Source: Oscillospiraceae bacterium | Lineage (GTDB): Bacteria > Bacillota > Clostridia > Oscillospirales > Ruminococcaceae | Direction: 5' to 3' | NCBI GenBank assembly: GCA_020024155.1 | Contig: JAHHUE010000008.1 | Span: 1-38,018 of the forward strand | Length of the DNA: 38,018 nucleotides | Shown: one piece after another, positions 6,391-14,261 of the stretch | Numbering within the stretch: the stretch's first letter is position 1 | Layout of the letters: every line of letters starts with the position of its first letter | Position numbers and translations under genes: made by a program | Notes under the pieces: model-generated | Seen by the model: the letters and a program-made list of their open reading frames with translations, nothing else | The model's database searches: none | What the model was told of the DNA's origin: nothing

Positions 6391-7779
6391 TTATCTGTTA
6401 AGAAATGCTGAAAATGCTTCGTATGTTGAATAGATATCCAATTTTGAAGCAAGTTCAAATGGTGAGTGCATAGAAATGATTGGCACCCCGAGGTCAACTG
6501 TTGTAATATCACATTCTGCAATAAAACGAGCAACTGTACCGCCGCCACCTTGGTCAACTTTACCAAGTTCTCCTGTTTGCCAGCAAACATTTTTAGAGTC
6601 TAACAAACCGATGATTTCTGCCATAAATTCTGCACCACAGTCGTTTGTGCCGCCTTTACCTGCTGAACCTGTATATTTAGTAAGTATAGCACCTTTATTT
6701 ACATAGCAGGAGTTATTTGGTTCGTAAGCATCGCCAAATGTTGGGTCATATGCTGCACCAACGTCTGCTGAAAGGCATGTTGAGTTTTGAAGAGCTGTAA
6801 ACATATTTACATTTTGCATCATAGCAAGATTGCAAATAAAGTTTTTCATATAGTCAGCCTGCAAACCTGTTGCACCTGTTGAACCTATTTCTTCTTTATC
6901 AGCAAAAATTGTAATTGTTGTTTTTGTTGGATTTTTTGTTTCCAATTCTGCGACAAGAGATGTGTAAGCACAAACTCTGTCATCTTGACCATAACCACCA
7001 ACAAGACTTCTATCAAATCCAATATCTCTTGCTCTGCCAGATGGAACAACTTCTATTTCAGCACGAAGGAAGTCTTTTTCTGTCATACCATATTTTTCGT
7101 TAAGGTAAACCAATGTTGCAAGTTTAACAGCTTCTTTTACATTTTCACCTTCGTATGGCAATGAACCAACAATAACATTCATTTCTTCGCCTTTGAGAAC
7201 ATCAGCCATTTTACGTTCTCTCTGGTCTTTTGCAAGGTGTGGGAGAAGGTCAGAAATGCAGAATACTGGGTCGTTTTCATCTTCACCAACATTTATTTCT
7301 ACAAAAGAACCATCTTCTTTGTAAACGATACCATGAATGGCAAGTGGTGTTACACCCCATTGATATCTTTTTACGCCACCATAATAGTGTGTTTTAAAGT
7401 AGCTGATTTCATTTTTTTCATAAAGTGGATTTGGTTTAAGGTCAAGTCTAGGTGAATCGATATGGCTTGCAGCAATGCGTGTACCGTTGTCCACTGTAAG
7501 AGTACCAATAGTAGACAAAATCAAAGCACGGTTACGATTGTTAAGATAAACTTTATCCCCTGCTTTATATTTTTTTTCTGAGCAATATTCGGTATATCCG
7601 TTTGCCTTAGCCATTTCTATGATAGTTGAAACAGCTTCTCTTTCTGTTTTGCAAACTGACAAAAAGTTTTTATATTCTTCACAAAATTCCTGACTTTTTT
7701 CCATTATGTCAGGTTTTTTGTTTGCAATATGTTCAATTTCAAATGTCAATTTTTTTTGCAAATCTTTTACATCTTTCAT
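6391..7779 (-). CDS. M18 family aminopeptidase
   Basis: A 462-residue cytoplasmic metallo-aminopeptidase of the M18 family, which removes N-terminal (often acidic or neutral) residues from peptides using two metal ions. Visible motifs: the first metal histidine in A-S-H106-I-D-S-P-R-L-D, the bridging aspartate region Y-G-Q-D-D-R-V (264-269), the catalytic F-A-D-K-E296-E297-I-G-S, and the C-terminal metal histidine in I-S-M-H-S-P-F-E-L. Length is normal for the family. It is the last gene of the leftward operon, 3 bp after the lytic transglycosylase gene, and a strong terminator follows. A role in recycling peptides is likely; no special link with the translation genes upstream can be shown. 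Confidence 0.93.
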   Translation of the reverse strand: MKDVKDLQKKLTFEIEHIANKKPDIMEKSQEFCEEYKNFLSVCKTEREAVSTIIEMAKANGYTEYCSEKKYKAGDKVYLNNRNRALILSTIGTLTVDNGTRIAASHIDSPRLDLKPNPLYEKNEISYFKTHYYGGVKRYQWGVTPLAIHGIVYKEDGSFVEINVGEDENDPVFCISDLLPHLAKDQRERKMADVLKGEEMNVIVGSLPYEGENVKEAVKLATLVYLNEKYGMTEKDFLRAEIEVVPSGRARDIGFDRSLVGGYGQDDRVCAYTSLVAELETKNPTKTTITIFADKEEIGSTGATGLQADYMKNFICNLAMMQNVNMFTALQNSTCLSADVGAAYDPTFGDAYEPNNSCYVNKGAILTKYTGSAGKGGTNDCGAEFMAEIIGLLDSKNVCWQTGELGKVDQGGGGTVARFIAECDITTVDLGVPIISMHSPFELASKLDIYSTYEAFSAFLNR

Positions 7780-7782
7780 ATT

Positions 7783-8274
7783 TTATTCTCCTTCTACTTT
7801 ATTAGCATATAATTCTATATAAGCATTATACGACTTATTTATTTTATAGACATAATTATTCATCTGTGTGTAAGGAAATTCTTCTAGATAGTCTTTTCCG
7901 CTTTCAGCTAAAAGTTTATCAACAGTTCCCCAGCCACTATGATACGCAGCCGCTGCAGTATCTAGATGATTATCATATCTTTTCATACATCTTGAAATAT
8001 AATAGGCTCCAAATCTTATTGAAGTTTCAGGGTCATATAAATCTTCAAAAACAACATTTTCATTAGGACATAATTTCAATTTTATCCATTCAAATGCTTC
8101 CCTTGTTATTTGAGTAAGTCCTATTGCATTAGCATTTGAAACAGCATCAGGATTAAATCCACTTTCTGTTTTTATAAAAGCTAATAAAAGATATTTATCC
8201 AATTCAAATTCTTCAGAATATTTTTCTACATAATCCATATATTTCAGTGGATATTTTGCATATCTATATTCCAA
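7783..8274 (-). CDS. Lytic transglycosylase (SLT) with doubtful N-terminus
   Basis: An SLT-type peptidoglycan lyase domain of 163 residues: the catalytic glutamate E37 in K-T-E-S-G-F-N, G-L-T-Q-I-T, and A-A-A-Y-H-S-G-W-G are all present. Relatives have an N-terminal signal anchor, but none can be read here. The only in-frame start is a TTG at 8274 with no ribosome site, and the domain frame runs upstream (N-F-I-Q-Q-K-Q) to the coaE stop without any ATG, GTG or other TTG. In another frame a TTG at 8327, only 2 nt after an AGGAG, would give a basic and hydrophobic start (M-K-I-K-A-I-K-R-I-L-I-I-L) that then goes out of phase. A frameshift or small deletion in the signal peptide is the simplest reading; the gene may be inactive. 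It sits between coaE and the aminopeptidase gene. Confidence 0.75.
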   Translation of the reverse strand: MEYRYAKYPLKYMDYVEKYSEEFELDKYLLLAFIKTESGFNPDAVSNANAIGLTQITREAFEWIKLKLCPNENVVFEDLYDPETSIRFGAYYISRCMKRYDNHLDTAAAAYHSGWGTVDKLLAESGKDYLEEFPYTQMNNYVYKINKSYNAYIELYANKVEGE

Positions 8275-8334
8275 TTGTTTCTGTTGGATAAAATTATAAG
8301 TATTCTCTTTATAGCTTTTATTTTCAAGTCTCCT

Positions 8335-8934
8335 TTACATATTTTCTAAGGTTTTGAGTATATATTCCCCTTGATTTTCAAGCTCTTTTATTGATTCATT
8401 ATTATAAACAATAAAATCAGATTTTTCTATAAGTGTTTCTAATTTTGTTTGTTTTTCAATTCTGTTTTTTGCTTGCTCTAAGGTAATATTATCTCGACTT
8501 ATAAGACGATTATATTGTAAATTTCTGTCACAAACAACCAAAATAAATTTATCACAATATGCTTCAAAGCTATAACCAATTATAACAGCACCATTAACAA
8601 ATACAAAATTTTGACCATTCTCAAAGCTTTCATTAGCTTTTGTCATTATTTCTTTTATTATAAATGGATGGGTTATAGCTGTAAGTTTTTCCAAATTTTC
8701 TTTATTTGAAAAAGCCTTTTGCCCAAGTATTGTTTTATTTATAACTCCATCAATAAGAATATCTTCTCCAAAAAAGTCGCATAATTCTTTTTGACAATCT
8801 TCATTTTTATGAATTTCTCTTGCAATTGCATCACAGTCTATTACAGTATATCCTTTTTCTGAATAAAAATTACTAAGACTTGATTTTCCTGAACCACTTT
8901 GTCCTGTTATTGCAACAATTATATTTTTTTTCAT
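8335..8934 (-). CDS. coaE: Dephospho-CoA kinase
   Basis: A 199-residue cytoplasmic kinase that adds the 3' phosphate to dephospho-CoA in the last step of coenzyme A synthesis. The P-loop G-Q-S-G-S-G-K-S is at residues 11-18, followed by the family's D-C-D-A-I-A-R-E pattern and I-T-H-P-F-I. Length matches the family. I start at the ATG at 8934, preceded by an AGGGTG site; the in-frame GTG at 8943 lies inside that site. The gene begins 10 bp after the tsaC stop codon and is part of the leftward prfA operon. Confidence 0.95.
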   Translation of the reverse strand: MKKNIIVAITGQSGSGKSSLSNFYSEKGYTVIDCDAIAREIHKNEDCQKELCDFFGEDILIDGVINKTILGQKAFSNKENLEKLTAITHPFIIKEIMTKANESFENGQNFVFVNGAVIIGYSFEAYCDKFILVVCDRNLQYNRLISRDNITLEQAKNRIEKQTKLETLIEKSDFIVYNNESIKELENQGEYILKTLENM

Positions 8935-8944
8935 ATTAAACACC

Positions 8945-9955
8945 CTATAAATTTATAACTCTAAATTCAGCAGAACGCAATAATCTGTTATATACTGCCA
9001 AACCAATATCATCCATTGTTGGCATTATAGCATATACTTTTTTTGCTCCAATTTCATCAAGATGACGCAATGCTGTAAAAAGCTCAAGTGCTTGACTTGC
9101 ACTATTCCCTTCTTTTCCGTATGAAACACATTTACAGTTAAGTTTTGGTATATACTCCTCAAAGCACATAGCCACTACACCATCTTTTTCAACTTTTTCC
9201 TTATATTTTTCAAAAGGAGCATTGATTATAGTAACTTCTGCTTTTGGTGCATAATGCTTGTGTTTAAGCCCTGGTGACAACACTTTATCATCAGATAAAA
9301 GTTCTTCTGTTATACCTTTTGAAAGTTCAACTTCCTTGCCTAAAACAGTGCTTATTTGACTTTGTGTAACATATCCCGGACGAAATATTATTGGCTTTTC
9401 TCCGACAAGAGAAACAACCGTTGATTCTACCCCTACATCACAACTTCCACCGTCAATAATCATCGGTATTCTGTCTTTTAAGTCCTCATAAACATATTGT
9501 GCATTTGTCGGACTTGGTCTGCCAGAACGGTTTGCACTTGGACCTGCCAAAGGCAATCCTGTTTTAGAGATAATTTCCAATATAACTGGTGTTCTAGGCA
9601 TACGAATACCAACTGTATCAAGTCCTGCACTAACTTCATTAGGAATTAAATCCGATTTTTTCAAAATTATAGTCAATGGACCCGGCCAAAATTCATTTGC
9701 CAATTTTAAAGCATCTTCTGTGACTTCAGATGATACTTTGTGCAACATATCATAATCACAAATATGAACAATAAGTGGATTATCCATTGGGCGTTCTTTT
9801 GCTTTAAATATATTTTCACACGCACTAGAACAAGTTGCATCAGCAAAAAGACCATAAACAGTCTCTGTTGGCAATGCTACAACTTGTTTATCCTCTATAA
9901 GCTTACATGCTTTTTCTATGATTTTTTCAGATGGTTTTGCAAGTAAGGTTTCCAT
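8945..9955 (-). CDS. tsaC: L-threonylcarbamoyladenylate synthase (Sua5 type)
   Basis: A 336-residue enzyme that makes threonylcarbamoyl-AMP from threonine, bicarbonate and ATP, the first step of the t6A37 modification of ANN-decoding tRNAs. The YrdC domain (about 12-200) shows P-T-E-T-V-Y-G-L (29-36), K-A-K-E-R-P (51-56), G-P-S-A-N-R-S-G and E-S-T-V-V. The additional C-terminal Sua5 domain (about 215-336, beginning near H-K-H-Y-A-P-K-A) makes it the long form rather than the short TsaC form. Its ATG overlaps the prfA stop codon by one base (TAATG), so translation is coupled. Linkage to prfA is common in Firmicutes and fits a translation-quality operon. Confidence 0.95.
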   Translation of the reverse strand: METLLAKPSEKIIEKACKLIEDKQVVALPTETVYGLFADATCSSACENIFKAKERPMDNPLIVHICDYDMLHKVSSEVTEDALKLANEFWPGPLTIILKKSDLIPNEVSAGLDTVGIRMPRTPVILEIISKTGLPLAGPSANRSGRPSPTNAQYVYEDLKDRIPMIIDGGSCDVGVESTVVSLVGEKPIIFRPGYVTQSQISTVLGKEVELSKGITEELLSDDKVLSPGLKHKHYAPKAEVTIINAPFEKYKEKVEKDGVVAMCFEEYIPKLNCKCVSYGKEGNSASQALELFTALRHLDEIGAKKVYAIMPTMDDIGLAVYNRLLRSAEFRVINL

Positions 9956-11031
9956 TAGTTTTCCTCTGCTCTTTTAAGCTTTTCAGCTTGGTCAACAGTC
10001 ACAAGACTATCAATAACTTCGTCAAGGTCACCGTTAAGAATTTGTTCAAGACGGTATAATGTAAGACCAATTCTATGGTCTGTAAGACGGCCTTGTGGGT
10101 AGTTATAAGTTCTTATTCTTTCACTTCTATCACCTGTACCAACTTGACTCTTTCTGTTTTCTGCAACTTCTGCATCTTGTTTTTCTTTTTCCATATCGTA
10201 AAGTCTTGAACGAAGAACTTTAAGAGCTTTATCTTTGTTTTTATGCTGACTTCTTTCGTCTTGACATTCAACAACAAGACCTGTTGGCAAGTGAGTTACA
10301 CGAATAGCTGAGGAAGTTTTGTTGATATGCTGACCACCAGCACCGGAAGAACGGAATGTGTCAATTTTAAGGTCTGCTGGATTGATATCAATTTCAACAT
10401 CGTCAACTTCAAGCATAACAGCAACTGTTACTGTTGATGTATGGATACGACCCTGAGTTTCTGTATCTGGAACTCTTTGTACACGGTGAACACCACTTTC
10501 AAATTTGAAACGGCTGTATACACCTTCACCTTCAATAGAAAAGCTAACTTCCTTAAATCCGCCAAGCTCTGTTTCGTTTGCAGAAAGAATTTCTGTTTTC
10601 CAACCCTTTGTATCAGCATACATATTGTACATTCTATAAAGATTATATGCAAAAAGTGCTGCTTCCTCACCGCCGGCACCACCACGAATTTCGATAATAA
10701 CACTTCTGTCATCATCTTCATCTTTTGGCAAAAGAAGAATTTTAAGCTCTTCACCAAATTTTTCCATTTGTTCTTTGCCTTCTTCATATTGAAGTTGAAC
10801 TATTTCTTTAAATTCAGGGTCAAGTCCACCTTCATCCAACATTTCTTTTGCTTCTTCAAAGTTGTTTTTTGCTGTTGTGTATTCGTCAAATTTTTCAACA
10901 ATCGGAGTAAGGTTTTTATACTCTTTCATAAGGTCTCTATATCTTGTATTATCATTGATAACTGTTGGGTCCATAAGAAGCTGATTTATTTCTTCATATC
11001 TGTTTTTTACATCTAAAAGTTTTTCAAACAT
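9955..11031 (-). CDS. prfA: Peptide chain release factor 1
   Basis: A 358-residue class I release factor that reads UAA and UAG and triggers peptidyl-tRNA hydrolysis on the ribosome. The catalytic G-G-Q is at 232-234 within S-S-G-A-G-G-Q-H-I-N-K-T; the stop-codon recognition tripeptide is P-D-T at 188-190 (P-x-T, the RF1 form, rather than the S-P-F of RF2). Length and architecture are normal. The ATG has a GGTGGAG site 7-8 bases upstream. It follows the DUF951 gene by 25 bp and overlaps tsaC, forming the translation part of the operon. Confidence 0.97.
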   Translation of the reverse strand: MFEKLLDVKNRYEEINQLLMDPTVINDNTRYRDLMKEYKNLTPIVEKFDEYTTAKNNFEEAKEMLDEGGLDPEFKEIVQLQYEEGKEQMEKFGEELKILLLPKDEDDDRSVIIEIRGGAGGEEAALFAYNLYRMYNMYADTKGWKTEILSANETELGGFKEVSFSIEGEGVYSRFKFESGVHRVQRVPDTETQGRIHTSTVTVAVMLEVDDVEIDINPADLKIDTFRSSGAGGQHINKTSSAIRVTHLPTGLVVECQDERSQHKNKDKALKVLRSRLYDMEKEKQDAEVAENRKSQVGTGDRSERIRTYNYPQGRLTDHRIGLTLYRLEQILNGDLDEVIDSLVTVDQAEKLKRAEEN

Positions 11032-11056
11032 TTATTTTCTCCACCTATAAAATATA

Positions 11057-11242
11057 TTATTCTTGTATTGTAATAATTTTTTTAATATTTTTCTCAATTT
11101 TAGCTCTTGGGAGCATAACTTCTCTGCCACATTTTGTGCATTTAATTTTAAAATCAGCACCAATGCGAAGAACTAAAAACTCATTATTTTTACATGGGTG
11201 TGGCTTTTTTGTAACAATTATATCGTTTACTTTTATATCCAT
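11057..11242 (-). CDS. DUF951 family small zinc-binding-like protein
   Basis: A 61-residue protein of the DUF951 family, widespread in Firmicutes and uncharacterised. It starts M-D-I-K-V-N-D-I-I-V and has C-x(n)-C-T-K-C spacing that could bind zinc, then L-P-R-A. The ATG at 11242 has a GGAG site 7 bases upstream; longer readings to 11281 would include that ribosome site and part of the promoter. It is the first gene of the operon leading into prfA. The small size, basic character and conserved cysteines suggest a nucleic-acid or ribosome-associated role, but this is only inference. Confidence 0.85.
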   Translation of the reverse strand: MDIKVNDIIVTKKPHPCKNNEFLVLRIGADFKIKCTKCGREVMLPRAKIEKNIKKIITIQE

Positions 11243-11271
11243 ATATATCTCCATCCAAAAATTCTCGTAAT

Positions 11272-11301
11272 ATTGTACCATAAAACCGTAGTGTTTGGCA
11301 A
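11272..11301 (-). promoter_or_regulatory. Promoter of the DUF951-prfA operon
   Basis: Leftward -35 TTGCCA (11301-11296), 18-bp spacer, -10 TACAAT (11277-11272) with TGG just upstream (extended -10). Its -35 bases are the complement of the -35 of the rightward promoter at 11295, so the two promoters share the same six base pairs. Confidence 0.7.
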
Positions 11302-11324
11302 TTACATATTTTGTGTATTATATT
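11295..11324 (+). promoter_or_regulatory. Possible promoter of the S1-domain gene
   Basis: Rightward -35 TTGGCA (11295-11300) and -10 TATATT (11319-11324) at 18 bp, or TATTAT (11316-11321) at 15 bp. The -10 choice is uncertain. Confidence 0.45.
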
Positions 11325-11378
11325 AAATTTTGCCTGCATATATTTATAAAAAACGACTATTAAAGGAAGGTATTATTT

Positions 11379-12281
11379 ATGGAATATCTGCAGGAGGCTA
11401 ATATCAATTTCTCATCTGAGTTCACTTTAGAAAGCCTTACAGATGCTTTTGAAACTGGCAAAGTAATGTTTGCCAAAGCACTGGTTTACAATAAAGGAAA
11501 AGGACTTATGTTTAACCTTGGTGGTTATGAGGCTTTTATGCCTAATAGCGAGGTTTATTTATCTTTTGATGAACAAAATATAAAAGAAGCTGCTATTGCA
11601 ACCAGAGTTAATAAATTTGTCTGCTTTGTTGTTACAAATATAAAAAAGCAAAATGGCGAATACATCTTTGAAATTTCAAGAAAAAAAGCTCAGCAACAAG
11701 CATACGAAAATTATATCAGTAAACTTCGTACAGGAGATATTATCAATTGTACAGTTACACATATTGATAATTTTGGTGTATTTTGCGATATTGGATATGG
11801 CATAAGCGCTCTTCTACCTATTGATTTTATATCTGTATCCAGAATACAAAGTCCTGCTGACCGTTTTGAAGTTGGGCAAAAAATATATGCTTGTATAAAA
11901 AGTATTGATGATACTGGACGAATAGTTCTATCACATAAAGAACTTCTTGGAACATGGCTTGAAAATGCCTCTTTTTTTGAAGCTGGAACTACAACAACAG
12001 GTATTGTAAGAAGTGTTGAAAGTTATGGCATTTTTATTGAGTTATCACCTAATCTTGCAGGACTTGCAGAAACCTGTGAAGGAATTAAAGTTGGAGATGT
12101 AGTAAATGTGTACATAAAAAATATATTGCCTGACAAGATGAAAGTTAAGCTTGTTATAATGAGTACACTTAAAGAAGAAAAATTTTCTCCACAAATAAAA
12201 TATTTTCATACAGACGGAAGAATATCTCATTGGAAATATTCAACCGAAAACTGTATGAAAATAATTGAAACATTTTTTTAA
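11379..12281 (+). CDS. Three-domain S1 RNA-binding protein
   Basis: A 300-residue RNA-binding protein built of S1 (OB-fold) repeats. Residues 28-102 form a first, divergent S1 unit (G-K-V-M-F-A-K-A-L...G-Y-E-A-F-M-P); 118-188 a good S1 domain (G-D-I-I-N-C-T-V-T, F-G-V-F-C-D-I-G-Y-G, R-I-V-L-S-H-K-E-L-L); and 203-260 a third (G-I-V-R-S-V-E-S-Y-G-I-F-I-E-L). It resembles the S1-like proteins of Clostridia that are often fused to or adjacent to IspH, but here it stands alone. A role in mRNA binding to the ribosome is the family expectation. An AAGGAAGG ribosome site precedes the ATG. The gene is divergent from the DUF951-prfA operon and converges on the Mrp operon; I see no clear terminator in the 33-bp gap. 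Confidence 0.85.
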   Translation: MEYLQEANINFSSEFTLESLTDAFETGKVMFAKALVYNKGKGLMFNLGGYEAFMPNSEVYLSFDEQNIKEAAIATRVNKFVCFVVTNIKKQNGEYIFEISRKKAQQQAYENYISKLRTGDIINCTVTHIDNFGVFCDIGYGISALLPIDFISVSRIQSPADRFEVGQKIYACIKSIDDTGRIVLSHKELLGTWLENASFFEAGTTTTGIVRSVESYGIFIELSPNLAGLAETCEGIKVGDVVNVYIKNILPDKMKVKLVIMSTLKEEKFSPQIKYFHTDGRISHWKYSTENCMKIIETFF

Positions 12282-12314
12282 ATTGTTTTTATATCCTATT
12301 TAATTTAGCTTTTA

Positions 12315-14258
12315 TTAAGCAAGAAACAAATAGAATAATGTAATCACTAAGCCAAATGCAAACAGCATCAAGCTGTATGTAAAGCTTACAGTGAGATGGA
12401 AGGCAGGAGACTCAATACCACGGTCTTCTGCTGTTCTTTTTCCTTCGAAGAATGTGCTTGGAATTTCTGCTGTACGCATAAACAATTTGCGGAATACAAG
12501 CAAAAATACATCAGTTGATTTATCAATACATCTGCCGATAAATCCAAAGATAAATGGCAATACAGTAAATACCAATGGTCTCCAAATAAGGTTTTCAACA
12601 GAAATATTCTGGTTCCATGGATTTACATAACCTTTTTCTTTTGTTACAACAGTGAATTTTGCAATAACAAAGTAAAGAACTGCACCAATTGCAAGTGAAA
12701 TCAAAGCACCTTTTATATTTACAAAAGAGAAATAATTTACAGAATGTTCAAGTTTGTGAACACCCATAAAGTTAGTTGTAATTGCAGCAAGTTTATCAAG
12801 TGTTTGGTGTGGTAAAGCACCAAATGCGAATATAAGTACACTTACTACACTGATAACTACACTTGTGCGTTTTGAAACATATGATTTATGCAAATTCCAT
12901 TCTTTTGTTGGTTTTTTTACAAACAAGCAAATAAATAATTTTGTCATATATGCAACTGTAAAACCACCACTTACAAGGAATATAGCTTCTGTGAAACGGA
13001 AAAATCCTGTTGCAGCATTTACTTCGTTAAGCAAATGCATTTTTTCAACGATTGACTCGTGAAGAAGTGTTTTACTGATGTAACCATTAAAGAATGGAAC
13101 ACCCATAATACCAAGTGCTGCTGTGCCAAAACAAGCTGTAAGCACTTTTTTGCCTTTACCAAAGCCTTGAACAACATTGAGGTCAAGACTATGTGTGTTT
13201 TGGTAAACAATACCTGCACAGGTAAACAATACAAGTTTGATCATTGTATGGTTAATCATATGCAAAACTGTGCCGTATGCTGCAATTGTGCCGTGTTCTC
13301 CAAGGAATTGAGTCATTGAAACACCAATTACGATAAAGCCAATTTGTGACATTGATGAGTAGGCCAATGTTTCTTTAAGGTTTGTGGACATAAATGCACA
13401 CAATGCACCAAGGAACATTGTAAGAATACCAATAACAAGCACAAACATTGCCCATTTTTCATTACTTTGCATAATTCTTGTTGTTACAACAACTACACCA
13501 AAGATACCTGCTTTAATAAGAATACCTGAAAGTGCAGTACTTGCTGGAGCTGGAGCAGCCGGGTGAGCTTTTGGAAGCCAACCATTAAGTGGGAACATAC
13601 CTGCTTTTGCTGCAAAGCCAAAGAATACAAGACCTGCAATAACCATAAGAAGATTTTGATTTTCAAAACCAGCAACAGCTTCTGCAATTTCTGAAATAAC
13701 AACAGTACCTGTAAATGCATCAAGCATAAAGATACCTGTAAGAGTTACAAGACCACCTATTACAGCAATTGAAAGGTAGCTGTTACCTGCTTTAATTGAA
13801 TCTTCATCTTGGTTGTGAACAACAAGAGGATAACTTGCAAATGACATTGCTTCAAAGAAGATGAATGCTGTATACAAGTCATTTGAAAGGAAAAGGCCAA
13901 GAGTTGCACCAAAAGTAATTGCCCAGAAACTGTAATATCTTCTAAGATTTTGTGGTGCATGGTCAAAGTATTCATCAGAAAATACACTGGAACCAACCCA
14001 AATAAGGCTTGTTGCTACTGCTTGAAGAATACCAAAACCTGTTACATTTAAAGTAACACCAACACCTGCAAACCAGTTTACTGTAACAATCTGACCTTCA
14101 AACATTGAAATGTTGAACATAAGATAAAGGCAACCAGCAAGTTCAGCAAGTGAAACTGCTACCATTGTAAGATTAAGAGCTTTTGTATTTTTTACCACCA
14201 ATGGTAAAAGTCCAAGTACGATTGGTGCAAACACCATAAGCAAAATCATGATTTCCAT
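12315..14258 (-). CDS. Mrp-type antiporter subunit, long NuoL/MrpA-like form
   Basis: A 647-residue, about 16-18-helix membrane protein of the proton-conducting transporter family (NuoL/M/N, MrpA/D). The ion-path residues are kept: E136 in F-F-E-A-M-S, K218 in A-A-K-A-G-M-F-P-L, K249 in L-I-K-A-G-I, and K396 in Y-I-S-K-T-L. It is the longest of the four antiporter-like subunits here, with extra C-terminal helices (about 480-647), so it may play the MrpA N-terminal role. The ATG follows AGGAGG by 11 bases, and the gene begins 3 bp after the preceding subunit gene. It is the last gene of the ten-gene operon. Confidence 0.88.
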   Translation of the reverse strand: MEIMILLMVFAPIVLGLLPLVVKNTKALNLTMVAVSLAELAGCLYLMFNISMFEGQIVTVNWFAGVGVTLNVTGFGILQAVATSLIWVGSSVFSDEYFDHAPQNLRRYYSFWAITFGATLGLFLSNDLYTAFIFFEAMSFASYPLVVHNQDEDSIKAGNSYLSIAVIGGLVTLTGIFMLDAFTGTVVISEIAEAVAGFENQNLLMVIAGLVFFGFAAKAGMFPLNGWLPKAHPAAPAPASTALSGILIKAGIFGVVVVTTRIMQSNEKWAMFVLVIGILTMFLGALCAFMSTNLKETLAYSSMSQIGFIVIGVSMTQFLGEHGTIAAYGTVLHMINHTMIKLVLFTCAGIVYQNTHSLDLNVVQGFGKGKKVLTACFGTAALGIMGVPFFNGYISKTLLHESIVEKMHLLNEVNAATGFFRFTEAIFLVSGGFTVAYMTKLFICLFVKKPTKEWNLHKSYVSKRTSVVISVVSVLIFAFGALPHQTLDKLAAITTNFMGVHKLEHSVNYFSFVNIKGALISLAIGAVLYFVIAKFTVVTKEKGYVNPWNQNISVENLIWRPLVFTVLPFIFGFIGRCIDKSTDVFLLVFRKLFMRTAEIPSTFFEGKRTAEDRGIESPAFHLTVSFTYSLMLFAFGLVITLFYLFLA

Positions 14259-14261
14259 ATA

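Noticed and set aside
10441..11016. Long plus-strand frame (191 codons) opposite prfA
   Set aside because: Rich in F, K, C and N as expected for the antisense of an AT-rich gene; prfA on the other strand is unmistakable.
12282..12314. Terminator between the S1-domain gene and the Mrp operon
   Set aside because: The gap is AT-rich, but no stable hairpin can be drawn.
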